Shown: one piece after another, positions 1-9,881 of the stretch | Numbering within the stretch: position 1 is the stretch's first letter | Layout: each line of letters begins with the position of its first letter | Origin: Nematostella vectensis | Lineage: Eukaryota; Cnidaria; Anthozoa; Actiniaria; Edwardsiidae | Assembly: GCF_932526225.1 (NCBI RefSeq) | Contig: NC_064043.1 | Location: 10,645,821-10,709,820 of the forward strand | Length of the DNA: 64,000 bases | Direction of reading: 5' to 3' | Translations under genes and position numbers: made by a program | Notes under the pieces: model-generated | Seen by the model: only the letters and a program-made list of their open reading frames with translations | Database searches by the model: none | What the model was told of the DNA's origin: nothing

Positions 1-338
1 CTGGGCAAGGGGATGGCCACATCTTCCAAAGCCATAATGGTTAAGGCATTTGTTCTCTATCTCAAAGGGGTACACAGGTCTCTGAGGACCCTTTCCGAAG
101 AATCACACAAACAAAAATTGTCATTTTTTAAATTTAAATTTGTTTTTTTAGATTCAGGGAGTATTGTCGACTGGAATGACTACGGAGACAACCAAGTTTC
201 TTTTAAGTCTACCACCAGGTTTAAAATAAATAAAATACTACTGATGTTGTTACCAATATAAGTATTATAACCACCCTTCGCTTAGTATCATTATTGCGAC
301 TACCACCCCGACCTTACGCAGCATCGACGGCGTAGCAA

Positions 339-482
339 GCCCAAGAGGCTGGAAAGGAGAGCCACGGAGACGAAGCGCGCGCGCTGGGGTGAGGGGCCCA
401 AGAGGTTGGAAAGGAGAGCCATGGAGACGAGGCGCGCGCGCTGGGGTGAGGGGCCCAAGAGGTTGGAAAGGAGATCCACTGA
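339..482. repeat. 57-bp minisatellite, left part
   Basis: About 2.5 copies of a 57-bp GC-rich unit (AAGAGGTTGGAAAGGAGAGC..., ending GAGGGGCCC). Because 57 is a multiple of three, the repeat is open in several frames and gives spurious repetitive reading frames on both strands. The same unit resumes at 894 after an inserted element. Confidence 0.9.
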
Positions 483-893
483 GACCCCGTCCCCACGTAT
501 CCGTTTTCGTTTGAAAACGCAACCTTTTTGTTACGGATACGGGTATCGTCCACACGGAAACGCGAAAACGATGATAGAAAGCGGAACGATTTAAAAACGA
601 TCTCCAGAGTGGAACAATTTGAAAACGATAACCTATCGGTGCCGTGGGGACGGACGAAAACGGAACCTTTCGAAAACGATGGCGTGATTCAATTTGCGCG
701 CGCGATGTAAACAAGCAAAATAGTGGGTCTACGCATGCGCTGTAGAGCTTGTTATCGTTTTCGTATCGTTTCTGCGTTTTCGTGGGGACGGGTCGTATCA
801 AAATGAAAACGCTTCGTGTGGACGCGGATCTTTTTGAAATCGGAACAAAAAGGTTGCGTTTTCAAACGAAAACGGATACGTGAGGACAGGGTC
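483..893. mobile_element. MITE-like element inserted in the minisatellite
   Basis: The left end (GTCCCCACGTATCCGTTTTC and following) and the right end are inverted copies of each other over about 45 bp with only a few mismatches. The interior has no coding capacity but is rich in GAAAACG/CGTTTTC words. Size (411 bp), terminal inverted repeats and lack of genes fit a non-autonomous DNA transposon. The flanks are the two halves of the 57-bp minisatellite, so the insertion is younger than the array. A clean target-site duplication is not resolvable because the flanks are repetitive. Confidence 0.75.
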
Positions 894-1090
894 TAAGACG
901 AAGCGCGCGCGCTGGGGTGAGGGGCCCAAGAGGTTGGAAAGGAGAGCCACGGAGACGAGGCGCTCGCGCTGGGGTGAGGGGCCCAAGATGTTGGAAAGGA
1001 GAGCCACGGAGACGAGGCGCGCGCGCTGGTGTGAGGGGCCCAAGAGGTTGGAAATGAGAGCCACGGAGACGAAGCGCGCGCGCTGGGATG
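894..1090. repeat. 57-bp minisatellite, right part
   Basis: About 3.4 further copies of the same 57-bp unit seen at 339-482, with point variants (for example CTCGCGCTGG instead of CGCGCGCTGG). It ends about 295 bp before the TM exon of the IL-17-receptor-like gene. Confidence 0.9.
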
Positions 1091-1384
1091 AGGGAAGGAT
1101 GACATTCGCTCCATCCTTCTCTCCATGCCCACGGGATCGATCCCATCATCTTACCCGGTCCTTTGCGTTTGCTACGCAGGCTACACCAGGGACGGCGTGC
1201 CAGACACTCGCAATATTCAAAACGACCGTTGACAACGCGTGCGTAGAACACAAAAAATGGGAAATTCTAGATTTGCATCGCGGACGACAAAACCGCATTT
1301 TTTTTAGCAAATCACCACCTGTGCTAATGTACGACCTCACCAAACGACCACTAACCCCACTATTCCCCTGCTTATACTTTGCAG

Positions 1385-1534
1385 TTCCTGTTTTTGTACC
1401 TACAAAAGGCGCGCCATCAGATGAGGATACTATGGACCTGGTCATAATATCGGCGGTATTTGGCCTTCTTGCCGGTCTGGCCCTTGTGGTCTTCCTGTGG
1501 AAACTCTGCTGGTACCGCACAAGGTATATTCCAG
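1385..1534 (+). CDS. IL-17-receptor-like gene, transmembrane exon
   Basis: The acceptor is ...CTTATACTTTGCAG and the donor is CCAG|GTACGT; the exon starts and ends in phase 1. It encodes a short extracellular stretch (VPTKGAPSDEDT), a hydrophobic helix around AVFGLLAGLALVVFLW, and the membrane-proximal cytoplasmic KLCWYRTRYIP. It joins in frame to 1807-1854, 3791-4078 and 5173-5540, which carry a SEFIR-like domain, so this is the membrane anchor of a type I receptor. The ectodomain exons and signal peptide lie upstream; I could not place one with compatible phase inside the window. The splice calls are by eye and need transcript support. Confidence 0.65.
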
Positions 1535-1806
1535 GTACGTTCGATTTTCAAAAAAGGTGGGTGCCAGCTATTGGGAAGTTTGATCATTACTCATCATAGA
1601 TTATGATCATAGATTAAAAGGGGGCATATTTCATTTATGCATTCACTCGAGGCCTAAAGTCAAAGATGGTTCCCTTGGTATGTTTAGTTTTTTTTGTGGT
1701 ATGTATTTGAGGCGCGGCGTTTATTAGATGCTTTGTAACGTCTTAAAAATACTTCATCTAATTATTTAAAATTTGTATTCTGATCAGTGATCTTTTTTGA
1801 CTGAAG

Positions 1807-1854
1807 GAATTCGTGATGTAAACGACACGCAACTGAGTGGAACAACATCTCAAG
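1807..1854 (+). CDS. IL-17-receptor-like gene, juxtamembrane linker exon
   Basis: A 48-bp exon (ACTGAAG|GA ... CTCAAG|GTACTA), phase 1 on both sides, coding for IRDVNDTQLSGTTSQ. It links the TM exon to the first SEFIR exon in one open frame. It is called mainly because it preserves frame and has AG/GT borders; a short exon like this could also be skipped. Confidence 0.5.
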
Positions 1855-2259
1855 GTACTAATTTTCGTGTTTTGAGAACTTAGTTTTTATTATCATTATA
1901 AAAGAGCCCTTGTCACACTTTTGTTATTATTTTAATTTAATATTAAAGGCACATAGTTTGCCTAAAATCTCGATATAACCATCTCAAAACAAAAATTTAT
2001 TTTACCAAATTCAATAGAAAATATCGCATTGACTTCTCCAGAACCGCCGATGGAAATATCTCCTTTTTTCACACTCGGTACTTTGCTAGAATGACACAAT
2101 GGCGGTTGACAGAAGCTGATTTAGCAACAATGAAATACAAATGAAACCCGAATATACCTATCCGAAACGCACTTTCTATGTAGTTAGTAGGGCTTTCGAG
2201 TTATCGGATTACGTACCCAATATCTGCCATCTCAAACCTACAATTCTTCCTCCTTACTC

Positions 2260-2590
2260 AAGCCCGTACCCAGGAAGGGTGCAGGGGGTGCGAACGCACC
2301 CCCCCTACAACGGCCGAAAGTCCACTTTTGGTTCTCAATAGACGTGCTATTTGTAGACAAAACTCAAAATCATAAGCTAGACCACTTTGGTATGTATCCA
2401 AATCTACAACGTCCAAATCAAACGTCCCTTGGAGATACTGCAAAGGCATAAAAAATCCCTTTTTGTTCTTTCGGAGTTGGTTAGATTTTTATCAGAGAAC
2501 TCCCTCTCTCCCTCCCCCCCCCCCCCGGAAAAATTAAGTCCAGTTTCTCAGATTCCCCCGCCCCAAAGAAAAATCCTTGGTACGGGCCTG
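2260..2590. mobile_element. MITE-like element, family A copy 1
   Basis: It begins AGCCCGTACCCAGGAAGG and ends CCTTGGTACGGGCCTG, a roughly 16-bp inverted repeat. The interior (words such as GGAGATACTGCAAAGGCATA and TTTTTATCAGAGAACTC) is shared in the same order with 22163-22455. Two dispersed copies with inverted ends and no gene identify a non-autonomous repeat family; both copies carry expanded poly-C tracts at the same internal site. Confidence 0.75.
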
Positions 2591-3452
2591 TTACTCAAAC
2601 AAAACAAAAAAATAGCAAATTGGGCTTTATCTGGCTTTTGCAGTTACACCTTGTATCAACCCTTGAAACATGGACTAATATCGGTTACACTCCCAATAGG
2701 TTTCGGCCTAGTATACACAACAATCATTCCTTTCGCTAATTAACACTTGTTTGGATTAATGTGTAGATAGAAAATCACGGCCTATGTGACAAGACGCATA
2801 CTACCCGCTACCAAACGGTCAAGAGGCTTACTGAACGAGAAACATCCCCAAGAAATGACATTGACCTTGTAGATACGTTAATATATCTATCTATCTATAT
2901 TTAAAAGTGCATTGATCAGCAAGAGGTTTTGTCAGGCAAAAACAAAAAGATAAAAAAAAAAGATAAAAAAAAATAGATAAAAAAGATTTTGTGATAAAGA
3001 ACAGGAAAATCTGAATCCGGCGTTCACGGAATTTCAGATTGATAACTCTTACTGTTGGGTCCCTACCTATATTCCTTGTGACTTTTTCAGTAACCCCTAT
3101 CCCCACGGGCTGAAAAACAGAGCCGTAGCAGGGGGAAGGGCCCGTGCCCCCCCCCCCCCCCCCCCCCAACAAAAAATCTATATAAAGACATGGCCGTGGA
3201 TTGCTGTGCCCCCCAATAATTTCTTAGTGTTCTTTATCGTGCCCCAAACATTTCGAGGCCTCCTATGGCACTGAAAAGTCTTTGCATTCCATCTATATTC
3301 AAGTATACACCTATTTCAAGTATTCCTGCCCTTGAGAATCTGTGTGATAACCCGCTGTGGTTTATGGGTAACGCATAAATTGCTTAATCCCGGCCTCTAA
3401 AAGCCACGAATGTTAACAGGCACATGAACAAGAATGTTACAGCTTTCCAGGC

Positions 3453-3684
3453 CAGGAGCGGATATAGGGGGGAGGGGGATGGTGGTGGATTGGGTTAATA
3501 TCCACCCCCCTTACTGAGGGGCACGGGAGGTTATGTCCACGTGCTTGCTTGACTTTTCTGCCGCGACAAATCGCGTGAAGTGTAAGTTCTATGTAGTGAC
3601 CTACCAAGAACCACTATATCAGTCATAATACTTCTATCCGGCCATCATTCACCCCCCCATTTTGAAACCCAGGATCCGCACCTG
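3453..3684. mobile_element. Small inverted-repeat element
   Basis: Ends CAGGAGCGGAT and ATCCGCACCTG form an 11-bp inverted repeat with one mismatch around a non-coding, C/G-tract-rich interior of about 230 bp. A MITE is the simplest reading; I see only one copy in the window. Confidence 0.45.
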
Positions 3685-3790
3685 CAGGCCTGTCCTATGT
3701 ATCTCCCTGCGTTGTTTTGTATAAATTGATTTTTTTAAATTGATTGAAGTATTAAATAAATTAAAAGATTTATTGATGTTTCTCGGCCAG

Positions 3791-4078
3791 ACCAATACTC
3801 GGTGTTGCTGGTCCACGCGCCTTGCTGTAACGCCTGTAAAGATGTTGTCTTCTATCTGTATGATTACCTCAACGCCTTCGACCAGCTACGTGTTACCCTA
3901 GACATGGTTTGTCAGCTCAAGATACGGCAAAACCCGCTGCGCTGGTACGAGAGCCACATCCACACCGCTGACAGGGTGATCGTGGTGGCTTCACAATCTA
4001 TGGCGGAGCAGGACAGCGAGGAATGCCAGATTGGGAATGAACCTGAAAGTGTGAATGACCCGGATGCTGGTTATTGTG
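3791..4078 (+). CDS. IL-17-receptor-like gene, SEFIR domain exon 1
   Basis: The acceptor is TTTCTCGGCCAG, the donor GTGAGT, phase 1 both sides. It encodes YSVLLVHAPCC...CKDVVFYLYDYLNAFDQLRVTLD...QNPLRWYESHIHTADRVIVVASQS. This matches the SEFIR pattern: a beta-strand box 1 with hydrophobic core, the following helix, and the W-x(n)-ADRVIVV segment typical of IL-17 receptors and CIKS/Act1. SEFIR domains mediate homotypic assembly with an Act1-type adaptor at the cytoplasmic membrane face in animals studied; that role here is inferred. The domain continues in the next exon. Confidence 0.8.
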
Positions 4079-5172
4079 GTGAGTGGTGCAGTTAAAGGGA
4101 CGCACCTCGTGACTACACAATGACTCCATTTTAATATAAGGTGACGAATATAGTGGTGTATCAGAAATTTTTATTTTCTACCACACAAACAACGAAAACA
4201 GTATTTTGTAAAACAGCGCGCGCCCGATTGAAATAGTGCGTGACCGGTGTTTGCAGCGCGCGTAGATTAGAGAATAAAGAAGGCTTTTAGCTCCTACAGT
4301 CTTTGTTACTTTAAGTGTCCTTTTGTAAGGATGGAAAATGCATTAACTAGAAAGGGTAGAGAATTTCGCAAACTTAGATCAAGGTTTCTTGTCTCTTTCT
4401 CCTCAAGTGAACCTGCAAGAATTGTGTGAATGACGAATTCCGTGTTATAATTTGATTTACCATTGATAGCTAACAACCTATCCGAAAGCCAGATTTCGCG
4501 CAAGTGTTGTAGAAGTCGTTTTTTGTTTTTTAATGTCGATTTATTGCATTTATTTCAAAGTGCTCAAGCGCAAGCTCACTCTATCTATCAATGGGGCTTA
4601 ACAAAGAATACATCGTGAATAGGGTTAGTTGGTCGTGCTACCTGTTCTTTCCCAGTCTTCCGTATCAGATCCGGGGATGGCTCCGTGGGACCAGTATAAC
4701 CACCTTTTTTATGGGCTGTAAACTGAGGGGCAGACAAATGAAATCACAAGCATCTCTTTGTGTTGTCAAAACTTGTTTTATGATACAATTTAAGTAATAT
4801 AAAGAGAAAATACTTTGTTCAGATCAATTGCACCTATGTTTGGCTGTTTACAACAGCCTTCTTCAGAGTGACAGGAGCAGACAGGTGTCAATGGTTTTGA
4901 CCACAAAAAGCATGTCTAATTTTCAGTTGAGGCTGGGCCTTTCTTAAATTTTAGTGTATATAAAAATTAATGAATTATTAAGAAGAGAATTACATAAATT
5001 ACCATGAAAGCAATAATTTAAGGTTGTTCTTACGAACACAAATTAATTCTGCATTTTAGAAAGCTTCACACAAACAAAACAATTTTTTGCTGCTATCTGA
5101 GACTCGGCATGTTCTTAGCATGTTCTTAAAATTAGGTGAAATCTCAGGTAACATTATTTTGTTATCCTCTAG
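4079..5172. other. Intron inside the SEFIR domain
   Basis: A phase-1 intron of 1.1 kb between the two halves of the SEFIR domain. Open frames inside it show no recognisable domain, and I see no other feature. Confidence 0.55.
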
Positions 5173-5540
5173 GAGTGGGCATCCGTTATCAGTTGAGTCT
5201 AATGCGTGGAGACATACGATTCAAGCCAGACTCCGCTAAGTATATACCGGTCTATTTCGACTATAACAGCAGCAAGAAAGAAGTCCCTAAATTCCTCTCT
5301 TCCTACACTATCTACCGACTTCCACACGGCACAACCCGACTATTGAATCATTTATTGGATAGAAACTCTTTGCCTACAAGTCGAATCATACTGTTGCCAC
5401 CAAATTCGCTTGAAGAGAAAAAGAAGTCGTTCTTAGCCGCTGTGGCAGTCACAAACAACAAACACAAAACGATGAACCAGAACCTGACAACAAAACACCA
5501 TAGTGAAACGGCAGAATTGAAGGACGCTCTTAGTAGATAG
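5173..5540 (+). CDS. IL-17-receptor-like gene, SEFIR domain exon 2 and C-terminus
   Basis: The acceptor is GTTATCCTCTAG, phase 1. It encodes GVGIRYQLSLMRGDIRFKP...YIPVYFDY...VPKFLSSYTIYRLPHGTTRLLNHLL, the second half of a SEFIR fold (the YIPVYFDY strand, the P-FL segment and the 'YRLP' motif are characteristic), then a charged tail ending ELKDALSR and stop TAG. Together with the three exons above, the visible part is 283 residues after the first split codon. The domain assignment rests on motif order, not on a search. No kinase or TIR-specific motif is present; a TIR domain is the main alternative but the YIPVYFDY block favours SEFIR. Confidence 0.8.
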
Positions 5541-5618
5541 CACATCGACGAAAAACATCAAAGACTTAATATTATTCATAGAATTACAACGTGTGTCATA
5601 GCCCGCATTGCTTCATGG

Positions 5619-5870
5619 ATATTTCAAAAAACGTTGTCCAAAAGCGCTCAGCCTACACCGTGAGCTAATATGGGTAATATGTTGCTCAGAATGTTTATTT
5701 TATTTTAAGGACTTTATAAAATAGACTGTTGTTCTCTTATTTTGACAGCACTTAACGAGTTTGAGCCGGTAGTGAAGAATAAACATAGTCTGAAACAACA
5801 TATATTACCCATACTACCTTGCGGTATGGGCGCGTGATGCAGAGCGATCTTGGACAACGTTTTTTGATAT
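5619..5870. mobile_element. MITE-like element downstream of SEFIR gene
   Basis: Inverted ends ATTTCAAAAAACGTTGTCCA at left and TGGACAACGTTTTTTGATAT at right, about 20 bp, enclosing about 210 bp without coding potential. An inner inverted pair (TAATATGGGTAATATG at about 5666 and CATATATTACCCATA at about 5799) makes the whole element fold back on itself. Confidence 0.7.
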
Positions 5871-7835
5871 AGCTGTTTAGAAACCCAGGTTTTAAAGATG
5901 CAGCATTCTTGTTTATAATTTTAAAACATTCTTGTGGCTAACAGATACCAAGATTTAGACTTATCGTTACCTATGAGGCACTGCAAGCTACGACACCAAC
6001 ACAACCTTATTTAAAAAGGTATATTGTACAAGATATTATATGTTATGTAACCCATAAGCATATTGAACTAATGTCGAATTTATATTTATAAACAACGTTG
6101 GGCTCAGAATTTAGCTAAACAGTTGTTTTTGGAGAGCGTATAAAAATGTAGAATTGTGTATAGTGTAAAAACTATTGAGAATGCATAAAGTCAGGTCAGT
6201 CATTACAACTGTCAAAAACGCGCATATTCTAGAATAGCGTGCGCTATGGACAAAAAGAATTTACATATCCCTACGTGGGTTCCTTTGACAAAAAAAAGGC
6301 ACTATTAAGACCTCGCGGGTAGAGCCGATGCCCACTGACATTCTCTTTCCCTAAGCTGAGTCTCAGAGTTACACTAATCAATAAGTTGTACCCTGCATTA
6401 CTAAATACTTAAAAGATTGTCGCAATGAAAATGTTGATAGATAAGGTCATCCTTTAACTCTTTCACTAACCGGTTATCTAGGGTGCTTATTTAATCTACT
6501 TTTGTGATTATTAAAACGCTTTCTAAAACTATTGATAGTAGAACCTACGTACCGAGTAGAGTACCGAGATCTCCTCATTTCTAAATAATGTTTAAACAGG
6601 AGCGTAGCCAGGAGGGTGCCCCAGAGGGGGACAGGGCCCCCTTTCTAGCAGCAAAAAATAAAGCAAATCAAGGGACCATGATATAAGAGAACGAATCCCC
6701 GTGGCCCATGATGTCGTCCTTAAAAGCTATTTTGAAATGGCGCGAGCTTGTCAATCATAGCATCCATATATGGTTCGTCGCGCCATATTTGGTTATGCGC
6801 GCCTAGTATATTTTCACAACAAATTTTTTTCCCTCTGTCTTTACTGTGTCCAGGTCACGACCGCGCTCAGGGGACCGACCGTTCGTCAACACCCTGGAAG
6901 AACGACAAATTTCGACTTTGCAGCGAAAAATTGCAGGGAAATTTTGGCCTTTTGGATTATTTTATTTGAAAGATCTTTTTTATAAATTATTCTTTTATGC
7001 CATATAGGATTTTGATGGGAAAAGCTGTCTTTTTCTGCCGAAAAATTTGCCTCGAATAGTGGAAGTTGTGATCGCCAGCCCGAGAACCTTCCTACCCTGT
7101 TGTATTTTATTATGAGTTGGTAGGAGGTGAATCGAGATGAGGGAGAAAAATCGCGTAAACTGTTATGAATCATGGCTAAAACGGAACCATATCAATCTTT
7201 GACAGCAACTTCAATAAATTGGCTTTATAACAGATATAATTCGGTACTCAAATTAAAGATAATATTCGATACACGAACATTTCGTCTGGTTTGCCCGTGA
7301 CTCAACAACCCTTGTTACTGGAATAAGATTAAAGCTTTTATTTGTGAGATAGCTGTCGTAATAACCACCCATATCGGTATGAATATAGTGGTATTAAGTT
7401 CTGGATGTAGCTTTTTCATCAACAATGAATTGGAAGAGAATTGTGTGTTGAAAACACAGATTTATGATTGATGGTTGTTTATAATTTGCGAATCAGATGT
7501 GAAAACTTTTACTGGGAAAATTGGTCCCCGCGCCTGAAATCACGCACTCTATGCATTTCAATGTCTTTGATGTCCGAGAAACGGTTGATTGGATCTAGCG
7601 TACTCTATGAAAGATCATTTTCACAGAGTTTTAACAGCGGTCAAAAAGATTTTCAAAACATCCTTTGCCGGTTCACATCGCTCAAGATGTGATCGCGCGT
7701 AAGACTCGTGTATCCAGGATACGTGAGCGCTAACCAATCAAAGGCGTATCTAAAAATAACTGCTTGTTTTAAAAAAAGCTTTCACGGACATCATTGGAAA
7801 ATACCCTATACTGGGGATTCGTTCTCTTACATCAT

Positions 7836-7938
7836 GGTCTCTTGAATAAATGTATGAGACATTATCAAAAATACAGGAGAAAATGCCTTGAAAGGGCCTT
7901 TTGGGCCCCTTCCAGTTAAAAACCCTGGCTTCGCCGCT
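7836..7938 (-). mobile_element. Small element, family B, partial copy
   Basis: Read on the minus strand it begins AGCGGCGAAGCCAGGG and contains CAAGGCATTTTCTCCTGTAT and GATAATGTCTCATACATTTA, which align in order with 8094-8165 on the plus strand. The far end is not identifiable. Confidence 0.55.
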
Positions 7939-8093
7939 TTTAAAGCTTCCAAAATGATAAACAAATATGGTAAACAAGTTAAAAGACTGTTATAATACTA
8001 GAAACGGTTTGAAAGAATTGATGATTACCCACCTATTTGAGGCTGGCGACCATGAAGACGCCTCTAAGCTACAACAAAAGGTTTATAATTTTG

Positions 8094-8246
8094 CAGCGGC
8101 GTAACCAGGAGGGGGCCGGCCCTTCAAGGCATCCTGTATTTTAGATAATGTCTCATACATTTACTGTCATTTTTGCTGCTAGAAGGGGTAGGGGGCGGCG
8201 GTCCCTCTTGGCCACCCCCTTCGCCACCCCCTTGGCTACGCCCCTG
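8094..8246 (+). mobile_element. Small element, family B, full copy
   Basis: It begins CAGCGGCGTAACCAGGAGGG and ends CCCCTTGGCTACGCCCCTG, an imperfect inverted repeat of about 20 bp, with a 110-bp interior. It shares its left half with the inverted partial copy at 7836-7938. It is consistent with a short non-autonomous DNA element. Confidence 0.65.
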
Positions 8247-8771
8247 TTTTGGCGTTTTATAGTTGGCTCTTTTTACTGTTTAAAACACGACATATATATT
8301 TACTTACTTACTTTCAAAGTTAAACATAATACTTATGCTATATTGCCATATTAAAGTTGAACATATGCAGTTATATACACTACATTGTTAAGTGCTTAAT
8401 TAGTTTAAGATTCGAGATGCTTGTGAGATCCGTAAAAAAACGTATTTGCATATGTCCCTGCTAAACCCAATCCCCTCCATTCCCTTCCCAGTCCTCTTTG
8501 AGGGTGGTTTAGATCCACGACGCCGGAAACAGGGAGCCCACTTCCGCACGTTCACCCGGAATTGTGTCCTGAAGAGGGCAGTGGGCGCGAGAAACTGTAA
8601 AATGCCGTTCTTAACCACCCAAGCTCACAGTTAGTGGTTTTTGGGTTTTGTGAGAAATTCTAATTAAAACACACGAAACTCACCGAGCAGTTAGAAGTGA
8701 TCATTTTAATTACCTCTGTGAAGTTTCGTAAAATTCGGTCACCTGAAAGCGCGTGCGTGCGCAAGGCGGTA

Positions 8772-9859
8772 TCATGTCGCCCTTGACTCGTGTGTGGAGG
8801 TAATCTTCAAAAGCCTAACACCGGACGGGGGGTTTGAAGGTGTAAGCGATAGTTCGTATGATCTTAGCGCCTCAGTTCCGTCAAAAACACTTCCGGTAGT
8901 GTTTGGATGTTCCCGTACAAAAGACGTTGGTTTAAAACAGCAATGTAATCTGAGGATTTTGATAAACTCGTCTCTAAAGCGCCCGTTGAATAGAAAGAGA
9001 AGGACGGGATTAAGAGCGCTGTACGCATGCGCGAGGACTATCGCCTGCTCTTCTCTCCGCGCCGTTGATTGGTAAACTTCCATGAACCACTCTATGTGGA
9101 CCGGGAGCCAACAACCCACGAAAGCGAGGACCAGGATCACGAGCATGCGTAGAATACTCTGCTTCCTGTGACGCACCGCGCGCCGACTCGCGTCTGACTG
9201 CTGCCCCGGAATACGGCTAGACCATAATTTCTTTGCAATAAGAATATAAAGAATAGACATGACCAACACAGGAAGCCCAAACATTAGAGCGAATATAACG
9301 GTGTAGTAGACTTTACGTAGCTCGGGGTTTCGTGTACTGAGATTGTTAACGCAACGCAAACGCCCATGACTATTGTGCACTGTGTACAAAAAAGCCGCTG
9401 GAGCAGCCATGGCTACGGATACTGCCCAGATCATTCGAGTAACGCGGCGATTGTTGCGAGCTGTCACGACAGCGCGTCTCAGCGGAAAACAAATTCCAAT
9501 GAAACGCTCAACAGACACGGCCATGAGGGTCTGTAACGAGGCTAATGACGACATGATAGATGTGCTAGCGGCCAGGCTACATAACAGGTTGCCAAGCAAA
9601 CCCTCGACCCATTCCTCTATGCAAATAAAGTAAGACCATATTGGCATCGAGAATGCCGTTGTTATCAAATCCGCGATAGCCATGCTTGCAAACTGAGAAC
9701 TGGTGGGTGATCTATTGCGCATGCGCCAGTACACAATGTACACCAGTAAGGAGTTGGTAACCATGGAGACGACCATAATGATGATGTAAGCCGTGTACAA
9801 AAGCGGTAATGCACTGCGCGCCTGATCGCCATGGAAGGTCGAGTTTCTGCTCGCGTTCA
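8772..9859 (-). CDS. Class A (rhodopsin-like) GPCR, neuropeptide/peptide-receptor type; 5' exon missing
   Basis: One long exon encodes seven helices. Visible landmarks are TM1 MVTNSLLVYIVYW (N1.50), TM2 SMAIADLITTAFSMP (D2.50), the TM3 cysteine in NLLCSLAAS and the ionic-lock motif as VERFIGI (ERF instead of DRY), an ECL2 cysteine in RLRCVNN, TM6 FVGCWLPVH (CWxP) and TM7 ALNPVLLFLF (NPxxF instead of NPxxY). A basic third loop (RRAVRHRKQS) precedes TM6, and the tail has a CC pair (LHCCF) for possible palmitoylation. No in-frame ATG occurs before TM1, but a pyrimidine tract ending in CTGTTTCTAG (minus strand) gives a good acceptor at 9860, so the N-terminus is probably on an upstream exon. N-glycosylation sites NASRNST lie before TM1. 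The ligand is unknown. Confidence 0.85.
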
Positions 9860-9881
9860 CTAGAAACAGAATGAAGATCAA

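Larger units (their letters stand above)
1855..3790. other. Intron with interspersed repeats
   Basis: No coding exon is recognisable here. It holds an inverted-repeat element at 2260-2590, a TATC/poly-A-rich stretch near 2880-2990, a poly-C tract near 3148-3167 and a second small inverted-repeat element at 3453-3684. Confidence 0.5.
5871..8771. other. Intergenic region between SEFIR gene and minus-strand GPCR
   Basis: No gene is supported. Short open frames near 6748-7173 and 7468-7692 have no recognisable domain or splice context. Two inverted copies of a small element lie at about 7836-7938 and 8094-8246, and another fragment starting GGAGCGTAGCCAGGAGGGTG sits near 6599. Confidence 0.5.

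Noticed and set aside
152-218. Possible upstream exon of the IL-17-receptor-like gene (reads SGSIVDWNDYGDNQVSFKS)
   Set aside because: It has an AG acceptor after a T-run, but its end phase does not fit the TM exon at 1385, the donor (GTTTAA) is poor and the sequence has no recognisable domain.
265-1251. Long open frames on both strands around 265-1251
   Set aside because: They are translations of the 57-bp minisatellite and the MITE; repetitive peptides with no homology expected.
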